Source: Chaenocephalus aceratus
Lineage: Eukaryota; Chordata; Actinopteri; Perciformes; Channichthyidae
Assembly (NCBI GenBank): GCA_023974075.1
Contig: CM043788.1
Location: forward strand, 29,873,054 to 29,937,053
Direction: 5' to 3'
Length of the DNA: 64,000 bases
The position numbers were made by a program, and so were the translations under genes. Under the pieces are notes generated by a model. It was not told where the DNA came from, did no database searches, and was given only the letters and a program-made list of their open reading frames with translations. Shown here piece after piece: positions 50,824-59,760 of this stretch. How positions within the stretch are numbered: the first letter of the stretch is position 1; every line of letters begins with the position of its first letter.

Positions 50824-51844
50824 TTAACAGGTGGAGTCCCGACTCAACAAGGTGCCCAGCACTGCTCGGGCCACGCTTGGAGCGGAGACGTCTAGCCTGT
50901 AAAAGCGGACAAAAGTGAGCGGCGAAGACCAGCTTGCCGCTGCACAGATGTCTTGGATGGAAACACCTTTGAACAAAGCCCAGGATGTAGCCAGGCCCCG
51001 AGTCGAGTGAGCCCGCAGACCCGAAGGTGCTTGCACATTCTGACTCGTATAGGCCAAAGCAATCGCCTCCACGATCCAGTGGGAGAGCCGTTGCTTAGTA
51101 ACAGGCTTACCCTTGTGAGGTTTAGCCCAGGACACGAAGAGTTGGTCATTAAGACGAAGCTCTTTGATCTGTCCATATATGTGTGTAAAGCCCGGACTGG
51201 ACACAACAGATCCTGCTGCTGCTTCCCGGAGGAAACCAGCTGCGGAGGAAATGCCTCAATGTCAATTGGGGTACACGAACCAACCACCTTTGGTGTAAAG
51301 GCAGGGTTGGGTTTCAACAACACTCTCGTTTGCCCTGGGGCGAACTGAGTGCATGAGGGATGTACAGACAGTGCATGGATATTGCTGACCCGCTTAGCGG
51401 ATGCCAGGGCCAGTAACAGCACTGTCTTGAGTGACAGATGTTTCATGTCAGCTCCTTCCAGGGGTTCAAATGGGGTCATTTTGAGCCCATTTAAAACCAC
51501 TGCCAGGTCCCATAAGGGCACCAGCAACCTGGAGACAGGGAGGAGCCTGCGAGCTCCCTTCATAAAACGGCAAACCAAAGGATGTTGGCTAGCCTCTTAC
51601 CCTCAAAGCCCACATGGCATGCAGCAATAGCAGCCAGGTACACCTTGATCGTGGAGAAAGCTCTGTGTTTTTCGATCAAGTCCTGTAGAAATGATAAAAT
51701 CACCCCGACAGGACATTGAAAAGAGATGTTTCCTTCTTGAAGGCACCACTCCTCAAACACCCTCCAATTACAGTCGTAACGAGACCTGGTGGAGGAAGCT
51801 CTCGCACTCTGAATAGTGTTTATCACCTTCTGAGGGAGTCCCAC
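50824..51844 (-). pseudogene. DIRS tyrosine recombinase, frameshifted
   Basis: Three overlapping frames give nearly the whole enzyme. VGLPQKVINTIQSARASSTR onward (51844-51560) is the N-terminal core-binding domain, with TIKVYLAAIAACHVGF. The next frame (51578 down) has the catalytic domain start with ALASAKRVSNIHALSVHP, whose arginine is the first catalytic residue. The third frame (51204-50824) has LRAHSTRGLATSWALFKGVS, giving the H-x-x-R box, then SFVRF-like TFVRFYRLDV with the tyrosine nucleophile. Frameshifts near 51.57 and 51.15-51.2 kb are the only breaks noticed, so all four catalytic positions survive in separate frames. The enzyme would insert a circular DNA copy without target duplication. 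It lies downstream of RNase H as in other DIRS elements. Confidence 0.9.
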
Positions 51845-52182
51845 TGTATTCAGGTTATACCACTCACGGGTCAGGCCCATAGTGCCCCGCACTCTGGGCG
51901 TGGGTAAAGGATCGTCCCCCCCGCCTGAGACAATCTGTCCCTGCGTGGTGGGGGCTGCCATGGCTGCCCGCACAACAGCTGATATATCTCCGCCAGCCCA
52001 TACATTACGGGCTAGGGCGGAAACATCAGAGTAAGTGTGTGGCGTTGCTCCTTCACTCTGGCCAGAGTTGGGGGTAACAGAGCCAGGGGTGGGAACACGC
52101 ACAGAGGACCCGGAGGTCAATCGTGTACGAGTGTGTCCCCGCCTAACAGTGCGTTTAAATCGTGCATTAAAGAGAACAGCTG

Positions 52183-52521
52183 TCATTGAGCATTTTTTCC
52201 TTTTGCGAACAGACTTAACGCGGCTCCGCCGTAACGCTCCCACAGCGGACTCCCGATCCTTGGATGAGGAGTCCAGTCTGCATAGAGTGGTGCACCTCTG
52301 GACAGTAATTCTGTCCCGAGGTGCATAACTCCCGGTACCTGTGTCGCTCTCAGAGAGAGGAGACGTCTGCCGCTCCGAGGGATCAGTTTGTGTGCCAGTG
52401 TGTGTGACTGGAGACAACGCAACCTCCCCTGGTGGTTCATACACGATATCGTGTTGTCTGTCCTTACGAGGACATGGTGTCCTCTGAGAGAAGGCAGGAA
52501 GCGTTTTAGGGTGGGGAACAC
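52183..52521 (-). pseudogene. DIRS RNase H domain fragment
   Basis: The frame reads HHVLVRTDNTISCMNHQGRL, then LSLRATQVPGVMHLGTELLS and the segment ending ALSLFAKGKNAQ. The VRTDNT aspartate and the ATxVPG...(A/T)xxLS motif are those of the RNase H that follows RT in DIRS-type polymerases. The N-terminal half of RNase H and the RT are not found upstream in this copy. Downstream, the usual linker to the recombinase is present only as scrambled frames (51.9-52.2 kb). Confidence 0.8.
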
Positions 52522-52994
52522 CGCTAAAAGCTCCGGGTAGTTTACGTGTGCCCGCTGGAGATCTCTGCTCTAGGGACCTCTCACCGGGCGACCTTCGTAA
52601 ATACCCTATCAGCCTGTCTGACCTGCATCCGTGGTGACCACCTTCCGTGAAAGGACAGCACCCGTAGGCGCGTCCCACACTAGAAAAGTCGGGTGTAGTG
52701 CCACTACGCATTACATAATAACCAAAACTCTCCGCACGCCGTGGCGCGCGGGGTTTAGTTTTATTATGAGGCCCATGTTGAGTGGGTGCTTTACGATGAA
52801 ATGTTTCCCCGTAATCTGACTCCGCTCGGTGGGCATTATAGATAAAACCCTTCTTTCTAGGAGAGAGAGAACCTCTCTCTCCAGAATATGGGTTGACTCT
52901 CTCTGGGTTTGTGAAAACAGATAAAGTATAACTGTTTTGAGAAGCCCAGGCAGATGTCGTGAGTATCTCCTGCTGTATGCTCCTTAGAGCCAGC

Positions 52995-53365
52995 TGAGAT
53001 GTCACGCTTACGGCTCCGGCCGGCACTGCGCATGGTGGTGCCTTCACAGCGCCAGTCAGCACTGCGCCTGCGCGAGACGGTGGAGCCTTCACGACCCGTC
53101 AATAATCCGCCTCTTGAGAGATGCCGTAGCTGCTCTCAAAAGGGGAAGAATTGGCGTGCTGTCCTTTACAGCTCTAGCCTGCACCGTGCCTGCGCGTGAC
53201 GGTGGAGCCTTCACGACCCCAGCCGGCACTGCGCATGTGCGTGACGGTAGTGCCCTTAAAGCCCCAACAGGCACTGCGCATGCGCGTGGCGGTGGTGCCT
53301 TCACAGACCCGTTTATTATCCGCCTTTTGAGAGAGGCCGTAGCTGCTCTCAGAAGGGGATTTATA
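52995..53365. repeat. GC-rich tandem repeats with GCGCATGCGC-type cores
   Basis: About five copies of a 40-50 bp unit (GGCACTGCGCATGCGCGTGA then CGGTGGTGCCTTCAC and variants) lie near 53.02, 53.06, 53.18, 53.22 and 53.27 kb. Two copies of a longer unit (CCGCCT.TTGAGAGA.GCCGTA then GCTGCTCTCA.AAGGGG) begin near 53.11 and 53.32 kb. The best core, TGCGCATGCGCG, is at 53275-53286. The array occupies the place where the DIRS reverse transcriptase would be expected. Confidence 0.8.
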
Positions 53366-53589
53366 GTTAACGGACTGTTTATTGTTTTTATTTTCATTTT
53401 TTTGAGCTGCGCCCTTGGCCGAAGCCTGGATGCGTCAGCGGAAAATGGTTTATTCAAACAACAAAGATATGACATGTGTTTTATGCGGACTTGAGGATGA
53501 CGTTGAGGCATCTCTCGAGGCAGCGGGGACACGTTTAGAGCCGGGGAAAGAACTTCCAGCTCTGTCACAGAGGGGAGAATGAGGGGCTG

Positions 53590-54759
53590 TCAGGCCTTCC
53601 TCGACTGCTGGCCGAAATTCTGGGTTGGCTGCGTCTGGGCTGCAGCCGGAACCGGAGATTTTCTAGGCCAACTCGCCCTCGTCTCCTGCCTGGGCTGGGG
53701 ACTCGGGGTGGGCTGCGACCTCTGCTGTCCTGGTACTTTAAACCTATCGGTGCAGCTTGGGCGAAGGGCCGCTGTTGCGAAGGGCCGCTGTTGCGAAGGC
53801 AGCGGCTGGACCCTTCGAGGGAGACAGAGGTGGAGGGCCTCATCTTCCTTCTTTTTCGACTCGCACTTCCTCTGCATGGAAGCGAGAGCGGAGCCGAAAA
53901 TCCCCTCGGGAACGATGGGCATGTCAAGCACATCTTCCTTTTCCCGGTCTGGGAGGTTGGTGAGGTTGAGCCATCTAGCTCTTTCCTGCACCACCATGAT
54001 CCCCATTACCTTGCCCGTGGCCTGGACGGCGCAGCGTTGGACACGGAGACAAATGTCTGTGACCGCGGCTATCTCGTCCAGAGTGGCCGGTCCAGGATTG
54101 CTCGACAGATCCTCACAGAGCTCCGCTTGGTACGCGGTTAGCATCGAGGAAAGAGTAGCCATCGCTCCCGGCTTTGCAGCCTGAGCCGATGAAGATGAAC
54201 ATGAAGATGTCGTCTTCCTGCTCATCCGAGTCAGACAGGAGGAACTCAGAGGTATCCTCTTCGTCCTCCATGTAGTCTAACTCTAGGACATCTTCCGCGG
54301 GTGAAACCATGGTGAGGTCCAGCCGGGAGCCCCAGCTTGGTAAAGCGTGGGGCCCGTTCCCGCGTCTCTTGCCGCCACCGGGTCTCGGCCTGATATGGCA
54401 CAGGATTCCGGTTCTGCGGCTGCCGCTGTCGATGAGCCCCAGACCGACCCAGGGAGGGGCTCCATCTCTGCGGCGGACGCCCCCGTGTCTTGATTGCCAG
54501 CCGGCAAACCAGTGGACATGAGGGGGTCCTGTCCCGACAGGCTAGCTTGTTGTGCTAACCTTTGGCGGAGGCTCTTCATGGTGAAGCGGGCACAATGCCC
54601 GCACGAGCCGGGGTTGTCAATGGCCTCCTGGGCGTGTTCCAGCCCGAGGCAGGACGAACAGATCTGGTGTGAGTCTGTGCCTGACACTTTCAACCCGCAG
54701 CCGCAGAGCCGAGCCTCCGAGTTCCTGACTCCTCTGGTGTGAGGGAGAGGGGCGTCCAT
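53590..54759 (-). pseudogene. DIRS gag, two frameshifts
   Basis: The likely start codon is at 54759 (MDAPLPHTRGVRNSEARLCG). It is followed by a cysteine/histidine cluster (CGCGLK, then HQICSSC, LEHA, GSCGHCARF) that would bind zinc. The frame changes near 54.29 kb to an acidic stretch (VLELDYMEDEEDTSEFLLSD) and again near 54.2-54.1 kb to LTAYQAELCEDLSSNPGPAT, VQRCAVQATGKVMGIMVVQE and LDMPIVPEGIFGSALASMQR. It then ends in a proline/glutamine-rich tail near 53590. These blocks and their order match DIRS gag-like proteins, which coat the replicating RNA. The transcript would begin in the right-hand terminal repeat; its leader is now interrupted by the LTR element at 55104. Confidence 0.85.
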
Positions 54760-55103
54760 CTTATACGCTGCGTGGCGTGAAGAGGACCCGCTCGTAACAG
54801 GTACGTCGAGAAAAGAAGGTATTACCAATCTGTCTTTAATCCGGAGAAAAAAAGGACAGTGTGGGTCTTTTTCCTCAAAGAATATTACCTGGTGTGGTAA
54901 TATTCTTTTCAACCTTTTCAAACCTTTTCTCCTCCGTGAGAAGAGAAAAGAAAAACGTCCTCGCTACCGTGGTGTCGGCAGTGAGGGAAAAAAACACAAG
55001 CTGGCAACGGGTGTGTTGCTAGCTTGAGAATCAAAACCTTACCTTAATTCCAGAGGAAGAACGGCGAGGTTGATTATAATACTAACTGGTGTGTTAGTAC
55101 TAT

Positions 55104-55485
55104 TGTCACAATTCACATGTTATGTCACGTTTGTAGTTTTGTCTGTGTTGGTGTTTTTCTTGTCTTTGGGTTTCCTGTCTTATTGTGTTAAGTGTTCACC
55201 CCCGTTTCCTGCCTGTCTGCTTTCTGTCTGTTTCCCTCCCTGATTACCCGATTGTGTTCACCTGTTGTCCTTGTGTTTCTCCTCCCCTGCCCGGCTGTTT
55301 CTCGTTGTCATGATTACCCCTTCTTGTATTTAGTCTTGTCTCTGTCTGTGTTCAGTGTTGGGTCATTGTTTGTTGGTGACGGAGTTCACCGTTGAGTGTT
55401 CCGTATCTCTGCATTATCTTTATAATAAAGGGTTTCTCTTAAGTTATCTGCATTTGGGTCCTGCTTCCTTCACTCGACCGTGACA
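55104..55485 (+). repeat. 5' LTR
   Basis: 382 bp, TGTCAC...GTGACA. It contains AATAAA at 55424-55429 followed by GGGTTTCTC, a polyadenylation signal. Differences from the 3' LTR are a handful of substitutions and 1-bp indels, for example GTTGAG against GGTGAG. Confidence 0.9.
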
Positions 55486-55487
55486 GA

Positions 55488-55760
55488 ATGACCCAACCAG
55501 AAATGGACCCAGCAGATGACCCTTTTGAGGTGGAGCTGCAACATTTTTTCTTTTCCTTTGGAATGTTGCCACGATTGGTGGAAGGAAGCGTCCAGTGTTC
55601 GGCTGAAGGAGGCCGCCCTGGTAGAGGCGCACCGGTTGGCGATGGAGAAGCCCGACTTGGTGGAATTCTTACCTGACTGGATGTTGGACTTCCTCTGGAG
55701 GTGTGATTTCCAGCCTGCTGACTACAGACGTCTCGGAGTGGTCCGTCTGGGGTCAACCCA
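55488..55760 (+). pseudogene. gag-like N-terminus of the LTR element
   Basis: An ATG three bases after the LTR opens MTQPEMDPADDPFEVELQHF then FFSFGMLPRLVEGS. After about 30-35 codons the sense-like reading shifts by one base, near 55.58-55.60 kb, to EAALVEAHRLAMEKPDLVEF then LPDWMLDFLWRCDFQPADYR. Composition (amphipathic, acidic, few stops) and position suggest the remains of a gag start. No major homology region or zinc knuckle is visible. It runs directly into the proline-rich repeat frame that begins near 55890, so a fused gag-repeat protein is conceivable apart from the frameshift. Confidence 0.5.
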
Positions 55761-56481
55761 TGCTTCTGTCCCAGTTCCTGCTCCTGTTCTGGAGTCATGT
55801 GCTGGAAGTCGTCAGGCTTATGGAGGCCCACGGAGTATTCAGGCGGCTGCTAAGAGGAGTCGTCGCAAGGCCAGACAAGGAGCACGGGCCCCAGCAGCCA
55901 TGGTTCCAGTCCCAGTACGGGCCCCAGCAGCCATGGTTCCAGTCCCAGTACGGGCCCCAGCAGCCATGGTTCCAGTCCCAGTACGGGCCCCAGCAGCCAT
56001 GGTTCCAGTCCCAGTACGGGCCCCAGCAGCCATGGTTCCAGTCCCAGTACGGGCCCCAGCAGCCATGGTTCCAGTCCCAGTACAGGCCCCAGCAGCCATG
56101 GTTCCAGCCCCAGTACAGGCTCCCGCAGCCATGTTTCCGGCTCCAAGACCGCCCCACACAGTCATGATCCAGGCTCCAGAACTGTATCATACAGCCATGT
56201 TTCCAGCTCCAGGGCCGGCCCAGCGGCCATGGTCCCGGCTCCAAGAGCGCCCTATACAGTCCATGTTTCCGACTTCAGAGCTGGATCTTATAGACAGGAT
56301 TCTGGCTTCAACAGCCATGATTCTGGCTTCAATTCCGGTCCCTGCAGCCATGGTTCAGCCCCAGTTCTGGCCCCAGCAGCCATGGTCCCGATCCCAGCTG
56401 CCACAGTCCCATCTCGGGTTCCCTCCTCTGGTTCCTCCTCGAGTCCCCTCTTTGGTTTCCCTCTCGAGTTCCCTTCTCTAG
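55516..56481 (+). CDS. 321-codon open frame with 11-residue proline repeats
   Basis: This is the longest open frame in the LTR element. After the gag-like segment and a basic stretch (KRSRRKARQGAR, around residues 113-124) it carries about eight 11-residue units of the type APAAMVPVPVR. These are encoded by a 33-bp tandem repeat, and less regular AP.TAM..AP units follow. It ends in a serine/proline tail (LVPPRVPSLVSLSSS). No family is recognised. The minus strand is also open across the repeat, because a 33-bp unit without stops is open in several frames. Whether a protein is made is unknown; the frame's own ATG at 55516 lies inside the presumed gag start. Confidence 0.45.
   Translation: MTLLRWSCNIFSFPLECCHDWWKEASSVRLKEAALVEAHRLAMEKPDLVEFLPDWMLDFLWRCDFQPADYRRLGVVRLGSTHASVPVPAPVLESCAGSRQAYGGPRSIQAAAKRSRRKARQGARAPAAMVPVPVRAPAAMVPVPVRAPAAMVPVPVRAPAAMVPVPVRAPAAMVPVPVRAPAAMVPVPVQAPAAMVPAPVQAPAAMFPAPRPPHTVMIQAPELYHTAMFPAPGPAQRPWSRLQERPIQSMFPTSELDLIDRILASTAMILASIPVPAAMVQPQFWPQQPWSRSQLPQSHLGFPPLVPPRVPSLVSLSSSLL
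55890..56155 (+). repeat. 33-bp tandem repeat, about 8 copies
   Basis: The unit is CCCAGCAGCCATGGTTCCAG then TCCCAGTACGGGC. The first five copies are almost identical and later ones diverge (TACAGGC, then GCTCCAAGACC). Confidence 0.95.
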
Positions 56482-57250
56482 TTACTCATCTAGTCCCTCC
56501 TCTAGTCTCTCCTCTAGTCCCCTCTCTGTTTCCATCTCAAGTTCCCTCTCCAGTTCCCCCTCGAGTCCCCTCTCGAAGTCCCTCCTTTAGGCCCTCCTCT
56601 AGTCCCTCCTCGAGTCCCCTCTCTAGTTCCCCTCTCGAGTTCCCTTCTCTAGTACTCCTAGTCCCTCCTCTAGTCTCTAGTCCCCTCTCTGTTTCCATCT
56701 CAAGTTCCCTCTCCAGTTCCCCCTCGAGTCCCCTCTCGAAGTCCCTCCTTTAGGCCCTCCTCTAGTCCCTCCTCGAGTCCCCTCTCTAGTTCCCCTCTCG
56801 AGTTCCCTTCTCTAGTTACTCATCTAGTCCCTCCTCTAGTCTCTCTCTAGTCCCCTCTTTAGTCTCTGTTCGAGTCCCCTCTCTGTTTCCATCTCGAGTT
56901 CCCTCCTTTAGTCCCTCCTCTAGTCCCTCCTCGAGTCCCCTCTCTAGTTTCCCTCTCGAGGTCCCTCTCGAGTTCCCTTCTCTAGTTACTCATCTAGTCC
57001 CTCCTCTAGTCTCTCCTCTAGTCCCCTCTTTAGTCTCTGTTCGAGTCCCCTCTCTGTTTCCATCTCAAGTTCCCTCTCCAGTTCCCCCTCGAGTCCCCTC
57101 TCGAGTTCCCTCCTTTAGGCCCTCCTCTAGTCCCTCCTCGAGTCCCCTCTCTAGTTCCCCTCTCAAGTCCCCTCTCGTGTTCCCTTCTCTAGTCCCCTCT
57201 GGAGTCCCCTCTCCAGTCTCCTCTCGAGTCCCCTCTCAAGTCTCCGCTCG
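56420..57250 (+). repeat. CT-rich low-complexity array with higher-order units
   Basis: About 830 bp consists of CCTC, TCGAGTCCCCTC, TCTAGTTCCC and CTCTAGTCCC words with almost no runs of G. Longer blocks recur, for example GGCCCTCCTCTAGTCCCTCC at about 56.59, 56.75 and 57.12 kb. It encodes serine/proline/valine-rich peptides in + frames (VPSLV, SSPLE). Confidence 0.9.
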
Positions 57251-58788
57251 AGTTCCCTCTCCATTCCCGATTCAAGCCCCTACGCAAGTGTTGTTGGAGG
57301 TTCCGCTGGGGGTCCTGCCAACCCTGTGTCCTGTGCCGTTGGAGGTCCTGCCGTCTACTCCCCTGCCGGGGGTCCTGCCAACCCTATGTCCTGTCCCGTT
57401 GGAGGTCCCGCAGAAGACTCTCCTGCCGGGGGTCCTGCCAACCCTGTGTCCTGTGCCGTTGGAGGTCCCGCAGAAGACTCTCCTGCCGGGGGTCCTGCCA
57501 ACCCTTTCTCCTGTCCCGTTGGAGGTCCCGCAGAAGACTCTTCTGCCGGGGGTCCTGCCAGCTCTGTGTCCTGTGCTGTTGGAGGTCCCGCAGAATACTC
57601 TCCTGCCGGGGGTCCTGCCAACCCTAGGTCCGGTCTCGTTGGAGGTCCCGCCGTCTGCTCCCCTGCCGGGGGTCCCTGCCAGCTCTGTGTCCTGTGCCGT
57701 TGGAGGTCCTGCCGTCTACTCCCCTGCCGGGGGTCCTGCCAACCATGTGTCCTGTCCCGTTGGAGGTCCCGCAGAAGACTCTTCTGCCGGGGGGTCCTGC
57801 CAGCCCTGTGCCGTTGGAGGTCCCGCATAATACTCTCCTGCCGGGGGTCCTGCCAACCCTTTCTCCTGTCCCGTTGGAGGTCCCGCAGAAGTCTCTTCTG
57901 CCGGGGGTCCTGCCAGCCCTGTGTCCTGTGCCGTTGGAGGTCCCGCAGAATACTCTCCTGCCGGGGGTCCTGCCAACCCTAGGTCCGGTCCCGTTGGAGG
58001 TCCCGCAGAAGACTCTTCTGCCGGGGGTCCCTGCCAGCCCTGTGTCCTGTGCCGTTGGAGGTCCCGCAGAATACTCTCCTGCCGGGGGTCCTGCCAACCC
58101 TTTCTCCTGTCCCGTTGGAGGTCCCGCAGAAGACTCTTCTGCCGGGGGTCCTGCCAGCCCTGTGTCCTGTGCCGTTGGAGGTCCCGCAGAATACTCTCCT
58201 GCCAACCCTAGGTCCGGTCTCGTTGGAGGTCCGCCGTCTGCTCCCCTGCCGGGGGTCCTGCCAGCTCTGTGTCCTGTGCCGTTGGAGGTCCCGCCGTCTA
58301 CTCCCCTGCCGGGGGTCCTGCCAACCCTGTGTCCTGTGCCGTTGGAGGTCCCGCAGAATACTCTCCTGCCGGGGGTCCTGCCAACCCTGTGTCCTGTGCC
58401 GTTGGAGGTCCCGCAGAATACTCTCCAGCCGGGGGTCCTGCCAACCCTTTCTCCTGTCCCGTTGGAGGTCCCGCAGAATACTCTTCTGCCGGGGGTCCTG
58501 CCAACCCTATATCCCGTGCCGTTGGAGGTTCTACCGGGGGCCCTGCCAGCCCCATGTCCATCACCGGTCTCGCCGGGGTTCCTGCCAACTCCTGGTCCTT
58601 TTCCGTGGGGGATCCTGCCGAAGCCTGTCCGATCTCCGGAGTTGTCCCATCAGCGCTTTCCTGCCCGGCCTCCTGATCCTGTCCGGTCGACACCGGTTCG
58701 AGCCCGGCCCCCTGAGAGCCGCGGTCTTCGCCATCGAGCCCGGCCCCCTGAGAGCCGCGGTCTTCGCCCTCGAGCCCGGGCCCCCTGA
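57177..58788 (+). pseudogene. Proline/leucine-rich 20-residue repeat ORF, frame-broken
   Basis: Units of the type PVPLEVPQ.TLLPGVLPTLC (20 residues, 60 bp) repeat from about 57.30 to 58.54 kb. Three successive frames carry the same peptide because 1-bp insertions shift it (near 57.67, 57.79 and 58.03 kb). Open frames of 217 and 364 codons cover most of it. The array continues into 12-residue ARPPESRGLRPR units (36 bp) up to about 58.93 kb. The other + frames give VSCAVGGPAEDSPAGGPANP, so translation alone cannot tell which frame matters. No conserved domain is seen. The persistence of PLEV across shifts suggests coding history, but the array could also simply be expanding DNA. Confidence 0.4.
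57295..58550 (+). repeat. 60-bp tandem repeat, about 20 copies
   Basis: The core words are CTGCCGGGGGTCCTGCCAAC, CCTGTGTCCTGTGCCGTTGG and AGGTCCCGCAGAAGACTCTC. Two alternating unit types are visible (GTGTCCTGTGCC and TTCTCCTGTCCC), which points to amplification of a two-unit block. Confidence 0.95.
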
Positions 58789-58935
58789 GAGCCGCGGTCT
58801 TCGCCCTCGTGCCCGGCCCCCTGAGAGCCGCGGTCTTCGCACTCGAGCCCGGCCCCCTGAGAGCTGCGGTCTTCGCACTCGAGCCCGGCCCCCTGAGAGC
58901 TGCGGTCTTCGCCCTCGGGCCCGGCCCCCTGACTC
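58695..58935 (+). repeat. 36-bp tandem repeat, about 6-7 copies
   Basis: The unit is CGAGCCCGGCCCCCTGAGAG followed by CCGCGGTCTTCGCCCT; copies differ by 1-3 bases and an occasional extra G. Confidence 0.9.
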
Positions 58936-59200
58936 TTCCTGCCGTTGCCTTCGCCCTCGGACCCGGCCCCTGACTCTTCCTGCCGCTGCCTTCGGTCCTC
59001 CATGGTCCCCACCTTGGACTCTGTTTTGACCCCGGGCCGTCCGCCCGAGACCCCCTTCCTGGTCCTCCGCTGTGTTCCTGGGCTGTCAGCCCAAGACCCG
59101 TCCTCCGGACCCCCCTCCGCCCACCCTGCTTGGGGTTTTTGGACTTTGTGTTTTGTTGTTTTTAGGGACGTTTGGAATCCGTCCCTTGAGGGGGGGGTTC

Positions 59201-59582
59201 TGTCACAATTCACATGTTATGTCACGTTTGTAGTTTTGTCTGTGTTGGTGTTTTTCTTGTCTTTGGGTTTCCTGTCTTATTGTGTTAAGTGTTCACCCCC
59301 CGTTTCATGGCCTGTCTGCTTTCTGTCTGTTTCCCTCCCTGATTACCCGATTGTGTTCACCTGTTGTCCTTGTGTTTCTCCTCCCCTGCCCGGCTGTTTC
59401 TCGTTGTCATGATTACCCCTTCTTGTATTTAGTCTTGTCTCTGTCTGTGTTCAGTGTTGGGTCATTGTTTGTTGGTGACGGAGTTCACCGGTGAGTGTTC
59501 CGTATCTCTGCATTATCTTATAATAAAGGGTTTCTCTTAAGTTATCGGCATTTGGGTCCTGCTTCCTTCACTCGACGTGACA
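59201..59582 (+). repeat. 3' LTR
   Basis: TGTCAC...GTGACA, with AATAAA at 59522-59527. It is preceded by a G-run polypurine tract and TTC. Confidence 0.9.
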
Positions 59583-59700
59583 ACTATACTCTTCTGCGAG
59601 GCAGAATAGGGTAGCCGGTTAACGCCCGTCGACCGAAATTAGCTTTTGGTTCAGTCTGTGGACTGTTAAGCTAGCCCGGCTACCATTAGAGATGTGCTCT

Positions 59701-59760
59701 GAAGCGAGAAGAGGTGTTTGAAAGACGCATGCGTCGTGGTGCAAGCTACTTATAGGGGGG
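59701..59760 (-). repeat. Right inverted terminal repeat of DIRS
   Basis: Read on -, CCCCCCTATAAGTAGCTTGC then ACCACGACGCATGCGTC and CACCTCTTCTCGCTTC. It holds a TATAAG in the orientation of the DIRS genes and so is the probable promoter end. Confidence 0.85.

Larger units (their letters stand above)
55104..59582 (+). mobile_element. LTR retrotransposon without pol, 4.48 kb
   Basis: Two LTRs (55104-55485 and 59201-59582) begin TGTCAC and end GTGACA, about 98% identical by eye. ACTAT is duplicated outside both (55099-55103, 59583-59587). A polypurine tract (GAGGGGGGGG, near 59189-59197) precedes the 3' LTR. Between the LTRs are a short gag-like start and several tandem-repeat arrays encoding proline-rich peptides. 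No protease, RT, RNase H or integrase motif is seen in any frame. No standard tRNA primer site was recognised after the 5' LTR. The element is inserted in the 5' leader of the DIRS, in the opposite orientation, and must have used enzymes from another element. Confidence 0.9.
50440..59760 (-). mobile_element. DIRS-type retrotransposon with inverted terminal repeats
   Basis: Inverted terminal repeats at 50582-50645 and 59701-59760 (CCCCCTATAAGTAGC... CGACGCATGCGTC ...CTCTTCTCGCTTC) enclose gag, RNase H and tyrosine recombinase remnants in that order on -. Next to the left repeat is an internal inverted structure (50454-50483 with 50669-50698) like the internal complementary region of DIRS1. Together with a tyrosine recombinase instead of a DDE integrase this identifies DIRS. 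A TATAAG sits in each terminal repeat; the right one is placed to drive the minus-strand genes. No convincing reverse transcriptase was found between gag and RNase H, where a tandem repeat lies instead. The LTR element occupies 55104-59582. The left boundary is approximate. Confidence 0.85.

Noticed and set aside
55795..56244. Minus-strand open frames across the 33-bp array
   Set aside because: Shadow frames of a stop-free repeat unit.
55795..58211. Regular repeats of 33 and 60 bp that might suggest a CRISPR array
   Set aside because: Units are contiguous and vary inside; there are no unique spacers, and the array lies in a eukaryotic LTR element.
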